Shown here: positions 41,930 to 52,476 of the stretch, in pieces
How the letters are laid out: every line of letters begins with the position of its first letter
Position numbering within the stretch: the stretch's first letter is position 1
NCBI GenBank assembly: GCA_014529385.2
Contig: CM043965.1
Span: 61,617,433-61,679,432, forward strand
Length of the DNA stretch: 62,000 nucleotides
Source: Adiantum capillus-veneris
Taxonomy: Eukaryota > Streptophyta > Polypodiopsida > Polypodiales > Pteridaceae
Direction of reading: 5' to 3'
The notes under the pieces: model-generated
The model's input: only the letters and a program-made list of their open reading frames with translations
The model's database searches: none
Told to the model about the DNA's origin: nothing
Made by a program: the position numbers and the translations under genes

Positions 41930-44900
41930 GGCAGTAGAGCTGTTTCTTTAGTGTAGGCTTTCGTGCATCTTCAGAAGAGACTCATATCGCGCATGATGAG
42001 CCAGTAATGTCGGGTCGAATATTTCTGTATTGATGGTGAAGAACCCGGTGTAGAAGGCTTCTTCAAAGGCCTAGAGTTGATACGAGGGCAAAAACATGAT
42101 TCTTTGATAAAGGGCATGTATCACCTCATGGGAAGGCTGAGCAGAGAGATCATATGCACATCTATATGTGTCTTGGAAGAAGAAGATGCTGTCTGTTGCC
42201 TGCTGTCCAGGTTTAAAGGTTTCAAAAACCGCCAGAAGGGTTTTACATATTTTTTTTGAGCATGATGCAGGAGAGGTCAAGTGAGCCAATGAACAATTTA
42301 ATGGCGCCCATTAGGGTTTTCACCATGTATTGCTCACTCATTCTCTCACCTGCCTTCAAGCCTAGAAGCTTTGGGTAGTTAAGCCATGTGGGTTGGCTTT
42401 CCTGCAGCAGCTCTTGGGCTTTCTAGGTCCGCATCCTTGGCAGAGGGCAGAAGCTAAGGTCGTCTCTGACTCTTTTAGGTGCCTCTACCAGATGAACTAA
42501 ATACTGTGGGTATTTGGTTAGCCATGCCTTCCTCCACTTTGGCTGAGAGTCCACAATCAGCTTAACTCCTTTTGGTTTTGAGATATCTGCTTTGTATAGT
42601 GGAACTATTGGCTCCTCTTTAATCCGTTTTTTTTATTGTAGCAGCTTCATACTTTAGAAGAGGATATGGGAGAGAAGGTTGTAGCCATTCATGCCGAATG
42701 ATATTGGCATCTAACTTCTGAATGGTCATAGATTTAAATACTCTCTACTCCCACTCCATTGCTTCTTTGGCCGTGTCATTTATTGGCGAATCTAATGCCT
42801 TCTTTAGATTTTCTTCTTCTTCTTGTGTCAGATCCTGGGGTTCTTGTGATGGTCCCACAAGGATGTCCTCTTGCATAGTGGTGTCCACTGGATCAACACA
42901 TTTTCTATGTCAATGCCTTCCATTGCTGCTGCTGGCCCTGTGCTTAAGTGTTGCTCTTCAGTCTGTTGTTGGCCTTTTAACTCATCTATCTGCTTCTGAT
43001 ATGCCTTCTATGGGCCTGTTCCGCTTGATCTCCCATGTTTACTAAGAGGTCATTTAGATCTGCATTGGTTTTTTCAGCCTCTTCTAGCTTCCTTTTGGTG
43101 TCTTCATTTTTTGTTTGCAATCTCTTTAGTTCCTCGTCCATCTTCTTTTTCAAGGCTTCTAGCTCCTCTTTCATGGCCTTGTTCTCATCTTCCAGACGGT
43201 TTTGCATTACTAGAGATCCCTCGGCCAGCATCAGTCTTTGCCTCTTCTCTAGTGTCAACTCCTTTTGGAGTTCCTTCATTTGTTCTTCATATAGATCATT
43301 CTTTGAAGCAGTGCCAGTCGAGGTAGCAGCTCTGACTCTGGCCGGAGATGCCCTTAGCCTTTGGATGGTCTGATCTTTCACTTTCATCCGATCTTTTATC
43401 TCTATCACTTCATCCTGGCTTGCCTCATGTTCTATCTCAGCCTTTTCCTTGGCATTCCTCAAAGTTTCAACCTCTTTGGACTCATCAGCAAGCTGTAGTG
43501 TCAAATTGTCCCTCTCTTTCTCTGCATCTCTCAGTGACTTGCTGATTTTCTTGTACTCATCCTCTGCTCTTTGAAGTTTTTGTTTTGCTGCCTGACTCTG
43601 TTGTTCCATCTCTTAGCATCTTTGTAGTGCCGCGTCCAGATCGGCTTGCAGTTTGGTTTGTTTCTCTATGTTCTCTTGGCCCTGTTTTTGCAGTGAGTCT
43701 ACTTCAGCTTTGATATGAACTTCATTTGTTTTGAGATATCAATTTCAATCTCAGTGGTTATCAACCTTGCTCTGAGCTCGATGAGTTTTTGCATCACTAC
43801 ATCCCAATCATTGGTTGGTGGTTGTAGATCCACTGTATCTGTGGCCATCTCCTTCAACTCCACTAACCGAGCGCTCTGCATATATTCCTTAGGTCTTGTG
43901 CTCGACAACTCAAAAGATGCAGTAGCTGCCTCTTCTTGAGAGTACCCAGCAGCTAGTAGATCAAGAAATATTCTATAGTTTCTTTCTTCTGGATCTTGCT
44001 TCTCATCTTTCGGCTCCGCTTCTGCCTTCTGCTCTTCCTCTTTGTTCTTCTCTTGCTTGGAATCTTTTTGTTCATCAGGTCTGTTCAGCTCTTCTTTTTG
44101 TTGGGTTTGGGGAGGACTAAGAGGAGGTGGTGATGGTGGCGGGCTGGATTCTCGGCTCGATGGTGGAGTTGGTTGCTTCTTCTTGAAATCCCGGTCGCCT
44201 TTGTTTTTCTCTCTCTTTCTTGGCCTTCCTGCTCTTCTAGCAGGTGCCGTCTCACTTCGTCCACCTCTTCTTCTGTAAACGGTATGTTTGGGATATTCTC
44301 CGCTGTAGCATCTAAGATCTCAAAGTTCTTGATATAATCTTCAAACCGATCCCTGTGAATCCTTTGAGATGATCTAGACATAGCCTCAAGGGATGGCTTC
44401 CATAACTCGCTCAGATCCCCTTTTAGTGCTCTCTCGGCTCTGAAAAAGTTCCATCAGTCTTTCTAGCCACGCCGCTTTTTAAGACTTTGTTTCCTTGATT
44501 GGCGCCTGTAGAGTTTCTTTCTTTCCCTTCTTTGGATCTAGCGGCTCTTCTAACACGGTCTCTAACCGACACTTCAACCTTGTGGCTACCCTGGGTGCCT
44601 TAGGAGGTTCTTCTTCTTTGTCTTCTTTCACCTTGAGCCAATCATTTTGTGAGGGAGGTAAAGGCCAATTTCCCTTGGCATGCAATGCTCCATAGACAAC
44701 TTTTGTTATCAACTCACCAGGTACAATATATGTGGGATTTTTGGTCCCCATCTTCAGAAGATTGTCGTGGATGTAAGTGGCATAATTTATCTCTTTTAAT
44801 TTGCTCTTCTACATTGCCTAGGTGAAAGTGGTGGCAATAGCTCCAGGTGGAATCCTGTATTTTTGTGGTTGCTTGGTACACATGTGGAAGTATTGATTGT

Positions 44901-45471
44901 ATAGTTGGCTCATGATAGCCACTTTTGGGTTTGCAATATCTTCAAATGTGTAGTTATTCTTCTTTTTCGAGTAGACCTTAATGTCATCTCGCCTCTTTGT
45001 CACACTGTCTCCTTTGTTAGAGATGTCAAGTGCTGTTGCCACCGTCTTCTCTGTGATGACAATCATTGTATCAGGCTTGCCTTGTAGATCTGTAACTCGG
45101 GCTATGCCGTCCTCTTTGATTGTGGTGAAAAATTCCCACACTCTTTTAATATCAATCCTTGCTGGCAAGGCTTCAAAGTAATTGTGGAGGTCTAGTTTCT
45201 CCAAGTAATCTCTCATCTTGCTCCTGACAAATTCATTGAGCTCTCGAGGTATCATGGGTAGCTCCACTGCATTTCCCTCCGGATCTTTAAAGACTCCTTG
45301 GTAGATTCTCAGATCATTGGTCTCTAGCAGGTCATCTTGAATCCAAGTGCTTGTCGGCTTCAGGGTTCCCTCTGTGATAACAAAAGGCTCCATTTCTTCT
45401 AAGTAGTCATTGATGGTCATCCTCTTCTTCTTTTGCAGGTGATTTTGTGGCTGCCATGGATCCTGTTGCAC
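41930..45471 (-). pseudogene. Gypsy-3 ORF3: large extra protein with coiled coil
   Basis: Long minus-strand coding remnant (about 3.5 kb, up to ~1,180 codons) between pol and the 3' LTR, in the same orientation as pol. N-terminal globular part (44818-45471, 217 residues): INDYLEEMEPFVITEGTLK, FVRSKMRDYLEKLDLHNYF, KRVWEFFTTIKEDGIARVTD and YTFEDIANPKVAIMSQLYNQ. It continues over a stop into 44479-44751 (NPTYIVPGELITKVVYGALH). Then come charged segments and a strongly heptad-like region, 42986-43609 (KSLRDAEKERDNLTLQL, EELEALKKKMDEELKRLQ). The C-terminal part (about 42000-42700) is readable with stops and ends at the PPT. No membrane segment or signal peptide, so not env-like. The N-terminal pattern recalls Athila ORF-1/plant mobile-domain proteins, but this is only an impression. 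A nearby ATG at 45461 (MAATKSPAKEEE) in another frame may be the true start. Confidence 0.72.
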
Positions 45472-47396
45472 TCAGTAGTCGTTAGCATTTTTTACATATT
45501 AGCTGATAAATTGAGTTCTGACTATCCAAATGACTTGAAAATTGAAATAAGAACTCAAAAGGAACTAGGGAAACCCTGCATGTGCCCACAATAGATTTTT
45601 GGCTTAAAAATAATCATGTAGACATCCTATGCGTAGGATGTCTACCTTCTCTGTTTTTGGTGAAACTTGACAGGCTTGTGGCCCTTGACTAGTGCAACAT
45701 GGCAATGTAATTGGAATTGGGTTTGGGCATAAAAAAAGTGCAATTTTGAACAGATTTAGGCTTTTGGCTCACAAATTGGGTAGGATGTCTCCTCATGAAA
45801 TTTATATGGGAAATGCTACTGGTACATGCCCTGAGTCCCCCTGAGTCCCCTTTAAGCCCTATTTCAATAAAAAAGTCAAAAAGATAGATAGAGTCTCCCT
45901 GTTTGGCTTTCACAGCCTCTAAGTCGTTTTCTGATTCTTGGAGTGCTTTTCGGCAATGATATTTGTTGATGTTAGTCTCCATAGCTTCATAGTTCCTTGG
46001 GGATCCTTGCCATATGGTTTTTGTTGGCTTTGGCTTCACCGGAGCTCCGTTTGGCAGTTTGTCGCTTTGGAAGTGCTCGTGGTTGCGTTTGCATGCCGTC
46101 GATGATTTGTGGTGGTCTACCACCATAGGACTTGGTTGTTGACGGTCTAGGAAATCCGTTCGTGAAGTTTGGTGGCAAACGGACATCCGGTTTGGCTGTG
46201 AGAGCTAGTTGACACTTTGTGTGTCTGATGCCGTTTCTGAAGCTTAGTCCTGCTTCAGGTTGCCTAATGGCCATGTGGGCTATATAGCCTTGTAGAGCAT
46301 GTCGAGATGCTCCTACCCATGAGTTTTGGTAGCATTTGGGCGACTTTCCATCGATTTACCATTTGGTGGCCTCTTGCAGGGCTCTAGAAGTAAGGGTTTT
46401 TCCCAATGGTTTTTTGCCGCCTTTGTGCATTCAAGAGTGGTCTCCTATGCTAGGGTAAACCGCCGATGAAGCCTTATTGCTTTTGGGTTAGTCGTTAGGT
46501 GGACACCTCTACATGTAGGTCTCTACTGCTCGTTTCCCGTGTGAACCCTACACTAGTTTTCGCGACAAAACATCAAACATACGCGAAAAGCTCAAGGTGG
46601 TGAGCCTACCTCTCATATCTGGAGCCTGCTGGGTGGTTGTGCACATCGTAGAAGCAGCTGGAAGTCTGGTTCGCTCTAGGTGGCAAGAGCTCTCTCTGAA
46701 GAAGGTAATAGTAGAAATGAGCTCTAAGTGAAGTGAAAAAATCTTATAATGGGGGTCCCCGAACCACTTTCTATGAAATTTGACATGTGCTCCCAAATTC
46801 TTGCGAGATGCTGTTTAGGCTCAAAAAATTCTCAATTTGGACTCCATTTGCCCAGTTTTCGAGAAATTTGACGTTTTGGTCAAAATCTGGCCAAAACACG
46901 CCTTCCGCTCCATTCACATAATTGCACCCCCATTGTACCATAGGTTGTCCTATAGTCACTGATTATCCCCATATTTTTTGTTTTTCATTACGATCGTATT
47001 TCACCTGCTTTTTGTATTTTTGAAGTTTTTCTGCCGATAATTAGTAAAATTAAAAAGAAAATAGCAAATTAAACCCAAAAAATTTCCAAAAATCATAATA
47101 ACTCAAAAACATCACCGCAAAACACTATATACACTCACATGCAATTTTTATGGCCGGATTTTTCCGTTTTACCAATATTTTACCCGAAAAATGGCTATTT
47201 TTACCTATATACACACACTCCTAGGGGCCTGATTTGGCGTTTGGCCCCATATACTTGTAGATTCATGCTCTATAAGGGCATATGTATTTAGGTTAGTCCA
47301 AAAAAATTCACAATCAAACAAAAACCCTTCAAAATAGTCGAAAAACATGCCCTGTTTTGCTCTTTTTACTTTCATTGGGTCCGTATTTGAGAATGC
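45472..47396 (-). other. Gypsy-3 spacer between pol and ORF3
   Basis: About 1.9 kb. The ORF3-proximal part holds one perfect 12-bp-arm hairpin (45618-45645) and a further gtaggatgtct half-site (45780-45790), both shared with the 5' leader. A 165-codon minus-strand open frame (45689-46186) shows no recognisable domain, and 46300-47200 has nothing I can assign. Confidence 0.55.
45618..45645. repeat. Hairpin copy near ORF3
   Basis: GTAGACATCCTA, loop TGCG, TAGGATGTCTAC: perfect 12-bp arms. It lies about 150 bp upstream of the ORF3 reading frame. Confidence 0.9.
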
Positions 47397-47412
47397 CTCC
47401 CCCCCTCCTAGC
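47397..47412 (-). other. Internal polypurine-tract-like sequence in gypsy-3
   Basis: The minus strand reads CTAGGAGGGGGGGAGG. It is almost the same as the terminal PPT (CTAGGAGGGGGGGAG at 41896-41910), and related sequence follows (gtcctcccggac here, gtcgtccccgac there). It lies at the end of the pol tail, 5.5 kb before the 3' LTR. Confidence 0.6.
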
Positions 47413-47472
47413 TGGAGTCCTCCCGGACGACAAGGTATCGCCTCGGTGTATGTGTAGTGCATGGGTTAAAAA

Positions 47473-48240
47473 TTATGCTAATGCTCGGCCGTGTAATATG
47501 GCCCTATTTGATGCATACTCAGTCAATGCATGGAAAATCAATGCTGTGCGAGAGGAGGGAATAAGCAAGATGCTTATTGACATTCGACGTCGACGTTTCT
47601 TGTTGGTTATTGATTTGGTTTGTGGATTTTCTTTGCAAGTAAAAGTTGTAACTCTACAGCTCTCTGTTTGATCGTCTTTCTTGCAAAAGTCGCTTGGTTT
47701 GCCGCTACTGTCGATATGGTCATGGTTGTCTCCGTGGAGAGAATTGTCGTGGCGGGATTGGCCATAATCGTTTTCTCTTTTTCTTTCCATTTGTAGCTTT
47801 GTTTTGGAGGTTTTTGTAGGTTTATTGCCACGTCCGTGGTCGTCATTGTTGTGATGCTGATGGACATCCACATAGATTGGTGTGACGGTTTCATATATAG
47901 TGTGTGTCTGCATGCCGGTGTTGCTTGTACTAAAGGGAGTTCCTGTTGCTTTGGTTTTGGGATCCAAATGCGAGTCGCATATAAGTTGTTATTAAGCATT
48001 CTCTTTGGGATCCATATCTGTTTTCTTCTCGTGGTTGTTGGTTGAACTGTGTTCTTGTGCTGACTTCTTCTGTTGTATTGTGGTTTGTATGCCATGTCAC
48101 CTCTATCCTTCTGCACCCATACTTGTTTTTCGCGTGTTGCTAACCTTGATCTTTTCACTGCGGTCTGTGTTGTTTTATATTTGTGGTGAACATGGTTGGA
48201 AGTTCCCTAGTTGTTCTCCATGGGTATTGTGTTGTTCTTT
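47473..48240 (-). pseudogene. Gypsy-3 low-complexity tail after second protease
   Basis: Two overlapping minus-strand open frames (47473-47967 and 47607-48158), rich in Gln, Asn, His, Lys and Thr (HHNNDDHGRGNKPTK; KKRRRRM). No domain is recognised. It follows the second protease-like domain and ends near the internal PPT-like tract, so it is probably the C-terminus of the polyprotein or of a separate product. The correct frame is uncertain. Confidence 0.5.
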
Positions 48241-48329
48241 AGTGGCACTCATCCTTTTGGTTCTCTTTATCCATTGAATGTGGTGCTGTCATCTGGTTCT
48301 TCTTGGTTTGTTGAGCAAAGGCTATCACC

Positions 48330-48690
48330 TGTTGTTCTTGTGCATGCTGAATTTTGACTGTATCCGAATTCCAATTTATTTGCACATTATACTCTTTTTG
48401 CCAAGGTTGTCCCAACAACATGGGGTGTAGTGTGCTCTCATCCTCAACCACGTAAAACTTGTGGGGGTAAGTATGTTAATGTATTTGTACATGCAATATA
48501 GTCCAGCCCAATGTTTTTAGCGAATGTGATGTACTACTTTCCAGCACTTGTGGAGTAGGATGTAGTGATCTTTGGGCTTGAGCTGTTTGTATAATTTGTA
48601 AGAGATCAGATTTGCTTGAGCTCCAGAATCAAGCAATGCCGTCGATGCAACTTGATTGCGACCCACTTTGACTGCAATTATTGGCTCCAC
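48330..48690 (-). pseudogene. Gypsy-3 second retropepsin-like domain (downstream of integrase)
   Basis: Minus-strand reading PIIAVKVGRNQVAST, then ALLDSGAQANLISYKLYKQL: a canonical retropepsin active-site block with the D-S-G-A codons at 48619-48630. After a frameshift near 48550, reading continues SLKTLGWTILHV, then VVEDESTLHPMLLGQPWQKE (about 48395-48455), the flap-to-end part of the fold with the ILLG-x-PW signature. It is thus a full-length domain of about 110 residues, separate from the protease before RT. It is in the same frame as the integrase C-terminus (48517-49041). Confidence 0.82.
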
Positions 48691-49283
48691 TGTGTCTTCA
48701 CCAAAATTCGTTAGTCGACTAGCATTTATTCGCAACAGTGATCCACTCTGTTGTTGTTGTTGTTGTAGAAGCCTTCTTTTTGCAATGCGTTCTTTTGCTT
48801 CTGCGTGGGATTCTTCTCGTACCCTCTGTTTATCCTTCATCCGTTGTTTTTCTTGATGGATTTGTTGAAGCATATCCTGTGTTAGTGGTAAATGATACTT
48901 TCTTAACCAACACCCACTAATCCAATTTGGCATTTCTTCTCCTGCCAATGTAGCAAGCTTGACAACTCCACTTTGTGATAAGTCACTAATCACAAAGGGT
49001 CCCATCCCTCGCTTTTTGAGTTTCTTGGTATGTTGTTTCAAAGTATAAACAAGTACATAATCACCTGTTTTGAACTCTTTCGTGCGGACATCGTGTCAAA
49101 AAATTCCTTTTGTCTTATCTTTTTAGCATAGATCAAAGCTACAGCTCTTAGCCAAAGTTCATCTAGCTTTTCAAGATCATCTATTCTTGAAGAAAGCTCA
49201 TGCCCTGTCCATTCTAAGCGTTTCGCTGCTCGTAGAGTTGGAACTAAAAACTCTATGGGTAATATAGCGTTTAGACCAAACAC
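48690..49283 (-). pseudogene. Gypsy-3 integrase C-terminal region
   Basis: Segments typical of the gypsy integrase tail: FGLNAILPIEFLVPTLRAAK (49225-49283, 'fG...lP.E'), then LEKLDELWLRAVALIYAKKI. After a shift near 49040 follows KKRGMGPFVISDLSQSGVVK and AGEEMPNWISGCWLRKYHLP (the 'GPf.I...' barrel). A long charged helix follows (QEKQRMKDKQRVREESHAEA), then a polyglutamine run that leads into the second protease. Confidence 0.85.
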
Positions 49284-49399
49284 CCTATTGTATGGTGTTG
49301 TTCCAATTGATGTTTTGTAAGCTACCCTATATGGCCATAGTGTTGAGTGTAAGTGCTGATCCCAGTTTATCCTTGACTCTCATACAATTTTAGTCAGAA

Positions 49400-49760
49400 C
49401 AGGTGCATAGTGTTTTATTTGTGGCCTCAGCTTGTCCATTTTCCTGTGGATAATATGGAACAGATTTTCTATGTATGACCATGAATTTCTCTAGCAGATA
49501 TTCAATGACTTCATTAAGAAAATGTGTTCCTCGATATCACTGACAATTTCTATTGGTAATCCGTATCGTACAAAGACATTCTCATACAAAAATTGTGCAG
49601 TGGTTCTTGCGTCTGCTTTTTGTGTTGCCTTGGCTTCCGCCCATTTTGTGAGATAGTCCGTAGCCACAATGATATATTGGGTATGGGTGCGATATGCAGG
49701 GGGTGAAATAGGCCCCACAAAATCAATGCCCCATTTTGCAAATGCCCGTGCTCCCATCAT
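49400..49760 (-). pseudogene. Gypsy-3 integrase catalytic core
   Basis: WGIDFVGPISPPAYRTHTQY (first catalytic Asp), YIIVATDYLTKWAEAKAT and YGLPIEIVSDIEEH (second Asp). The next bases need a frameshift near 49520 to give THFLNEVIEYLLEKF and SVPYYPQENGQAEATNKT with the catalytic Glu (49400-49460). All three D-D-E positions are present; the usual D-R-G-T-H-F reads D-I-then shift. A stop and further shifts follow before the C-terminal region. Confidence 0.9.
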
Positions 49761-49808
49761 TGGCCATAGTGGCATCTTGTCTCTGTTTATCGGCACCTTA
49801 GTGCGCTG

Positions 49809-50405
49809 ACATGCGTCACAACGCTTTACAAACTCCTCATCATCCATATGCAATGTAGGCCACCATATTCTTGCGGTTAAGACAATTTTTGCCGTCTTAT
49901 CGCCTGAAAAATGGCCTCCACTTATTCCTCCATGTGCGTGTTCTAGAATCAGCAGGTATTCGCTTTCACTTACACAGATTCCAAGTTGATTGTCCTTTCC
50001 TCGCTTGTAGAGTTGATTTCCAATTAAATTAAAGTCGTGAGCCTCCAGCTTGATAGCCCTTTTTCGCGCTTTTGTTATTTTTTCAGGACATGTCCTGGTT
50101 GTTAAGAAATCAATGATATATTGACTCCATACAGGCGCAATGTTTACCTGAAACAATGTCGCGTGATCCACTGGTCGTTTGGCACTACATATAGTACATT
50201 TGTTAACATAAGCATGTGTGTCAGCATACATAGTTGGCCAATAAACCCCTAATTGTTTCAGTCTTTGGTGTGTTTTCATTGTTGAACAATGAAATGCACA
50301 ATCCTGGATGTGTGCTTCTTCAAGATAACACTCGAATTCCTCTGAATTTATACATAATCGTAGAATTTGGTCCGAGCCTAAATGATGCAGTCGTCCTACA
50401 ATCAA
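49809..50405 (-). pseudogene. Gypsy-3 doubled HHCC zinc modules before integrase
   Basis: A single open frame contains two HHCC modules in a row. Module 1 (about 50187-50312): EEAHIQDCAFHCSTMKTHQR, then VYWPTMYADTHAYVNKCTIC. Module 2 (about 49809-49934): LEHAHGGISGGHFSGDKTAK, then WWPTLHMDDEEFVKRCDACQ. Between them is the normal pre-zinc linker (APVWSQYIIDFLTT and NLIGNQLYKRGKDNQ). Module 1 is preceded by another pre-zinc segment (SDQILRLCINSEE). Gypsy integrases normally have one such module. Both keep all four metal ligands. Confidence 0.85.
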
Positions 50406-51127
50406 CTGGAAGTTTTTTGTTTGTCGAATTGTTTTTTGTTTGGATCTGTCTTCCTTGTTATCAAATCTACCTCCAAAGGAAAGAATGCTAACAATTTCTT
50501 GAGACCATTCGGTATCATTTCAATATTGAAAAGATAAGCATCAGGTATGTCATCGTCTACTCCTTCAGGAGCTTCCCCGTTTTGCAGCCTTAAAAGATGA
50601 TCCGTCCGTAGATGAGTTTTACCCTTTTTTACTACCACTGTGAAATCAAACTCTAGCAATATAATAAACCAGCGTACAATTCTTCCAGTATTGCATGGTT
50701 TATTTACCAGATACAAAAGAGCTTGATGATCTATGAAGAACACAAATTTGTTTGCGAGCAAATAATGCCAAAATTTCTTTACAGCATAAATCATTCCTAA
50801 TCCCTCTCTTTCAGTGGTTGTGTAGTTCTTTTCTGCACTATTTAGCTGTCGGCTCGCATAACATACTGGGAAATCCATTGTTCCGTCTCCATGTTGAGCC
50901 AAAATACTCCCAATTGCGTATGTAGTTGCATCAATGTGAGCATGGAATATCTTTTCCCAATCTGGTGCTTTAAGTACATGTGCTGATACAAGGTTTTCCT
51001 TAAGATTTTGGAATGAAGTTTCACACTCCTGAGTCCAGTCGAAACTGACTAATAAACGATACAAAGGTTGTGCAATGATTGCATACATATCCGCAGTGTC
51101 CCATGAAGGATTGTACTTGTTTGGCAT
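50402..51127 (-). pseudogene. Gypsy-3 RNase H
   Basis: Open frame of 241 residues: YRLLVSFDWTQECETSFQNL, then FHAHIDATTYAIGSILAQHG (first catalytic Asp), VCYASRQLNSAEKNYTTTER (Glu), GLGMIYAVKKFWHYLLANKF, FFIDHQALLYLVNKP (Asp) and the terminal TDHLLRLQNGE. An intact Ty3/gypsy RNase H, placed directly after RT. I see no second, archaeal-type RNase H, which Tat-lineage elements usually have. Confidence 0.92.
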
Positions 51128-51900
51128 TAGTAGGCCTGGGCAAGTCTACTATGACTCTTATTTTGTCTAGGTCAGTGGTTATGCCATTTCTTGAGACAAT
51201 ATGTTCTAAGATGAGGCTTTGCCTAACCATAAACATGCACTTTTCTGGGTTGAGACAGATTCGATATGTTTTGCACTTCTCAAATACCTTTTGTAAATAG
51301 TCAATATGTTCTTCTCGTAGAAGAGAGTGTACATAGAGATCATCCATATATATTTTTAAGAATATTCTCAGGTATTCTTTGAATGCATGAGTCATTAACC
51401 TTTGGAAGGTAGCTGGGGCATTGGTTAAGCCAAAATGCATAACTCTATATGCATATATTTCCCATTTTGTGGCAAATGCTGTTTTGTGTTGATCCTCTAT
51501 TGCAATTGCCAGTTGGTTATACCCTGAAAACCCATCTAGAAAGGAATAAGCCCGTTTCCGAGCCACCCTCTCAAGTACATGTTCTGTGATCGACAAGGGA
51601 TAATTATCTCTTATTATGGCTGCATCTACTTTTTTGAGGTTCACGCACACACGCACCTTTCCGTTCTTTTTGGGGACAACCACAATGGGTGACACCCAAT
51701 CTGTATGTTCGATTTCATAGATGAATTCAACATCCATCAGCTTGTCAATCTCCTCTTTGATTCATTTAGCAAATGTGTCATTATATGTGTAAGGACGTTG
51801 TTTGTTAGGTTTGGCATTTGATTTCAACGGAATAGTATGTTGGTATATCGATGGATCAACTCCTTTGAGGTCTTTTTAGGACCATGCAAACACATATTTG
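51021..51900 (-). pseudogene. Gypsy-3 reverse transcriptase
   Basis: Nearly complete RT in the open frame 51021-51737: EFIYEIEHTDWVSPIVVVPK, KNGKVRVCVNLKKVDAA, YSFLDGFSGYNQLAIAIEDQ, MHFGLTNAPATFQRLMTHAF and the catalytic IYMDDLYVHS (YMDD at 51339-51350). NPEKCMFMVRQS and RPTNAKQVQSFMGHCGY follow. Upstream, over one stop, PYTYNDTFAK completes the N-terminus. The upstream linker (51876-52118) ends LTQLLKKYKYVFAWS, the standard pre-RT motif. A clear gypsy-type polymerase. Confidence 0.94.
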
Positions 51901-52460
51901 TACTTCTTGAGAAGTTGTGTTAGAAGTTCTTCTTCTTCAGGCTCTAAATCAGTTGCTATATAGACCGGCTGAGGCTTTTCGCCTGGCGCAACGAGGTCTA
52001 TCCGTTTTGCATTTTCCGGCCCATCGTAAGATCCTGGTTTGTTCTTTCCCTGAGTGGTGGTGTCATTATGATTTTTCTGTCTTGGATGGTGAATTCTCGA
52101 CAGTGATGGTACATTCATATTTTCTTTTTCTGACTCCTCCTTACCATCACTTTCTCCCTCAGTAGAAGATACCTCTCATAATGAGTTTTAGTTCTTGGTA
52201 TTTCTTTTTACGCTCCATTTTGGTCCACTCTGGGTCTTTTGTTTTTTCCTGTTTTGATTGTTGAGATTTTTTTGATTTTGCTTTTGTTTCAGTCTTCCGT
52301 ACTTGTTTTATTTCCTCACGCGTCCTTTCCCTTCGAACTTTTGAGAATCTTCCTAATATTTGGTCTTTTACACAATCCTCTGCTTTGACAAGCATTAGAT
52401 AGTGAGTTTTATCTTTTATCCTGGGCATCAGGTTCTCGCTAATTTTGTTTTCTGCTCTTT
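51876..52460 (-). pseudogene. Gypsy-3 protease-RT linker
   Basis: Two minus-strand open pieces: a Lys/Glu-rich one (52159-52428) and 51876-52118, which ends PVYIATDLEPEEEELLTQLL and KYKYVFAWS. The latter is the conserved lead-in to gypsy RT ('i...L....e..l...L.....vFaWs'). Confidence 0.75.
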
Positions 52461-52476
52461 TTTGTCTATAGAGTTC

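Noticed and set aside
42722-44278. Plus-strand Ser/Phe-rich frames opposite the ORF3 coiled coil
   Set aside because: Ser/Phe/Leu-rich composition is the expected antisense of Glu/Lys-rich coiled-coil coding; no independent support.
41930-45471. ORF3 as an envelope-like gene
   Set aside because: No hydrophobic transmembrane segment or signal peptide could be seen; the product looks soluble with a coiled coil.
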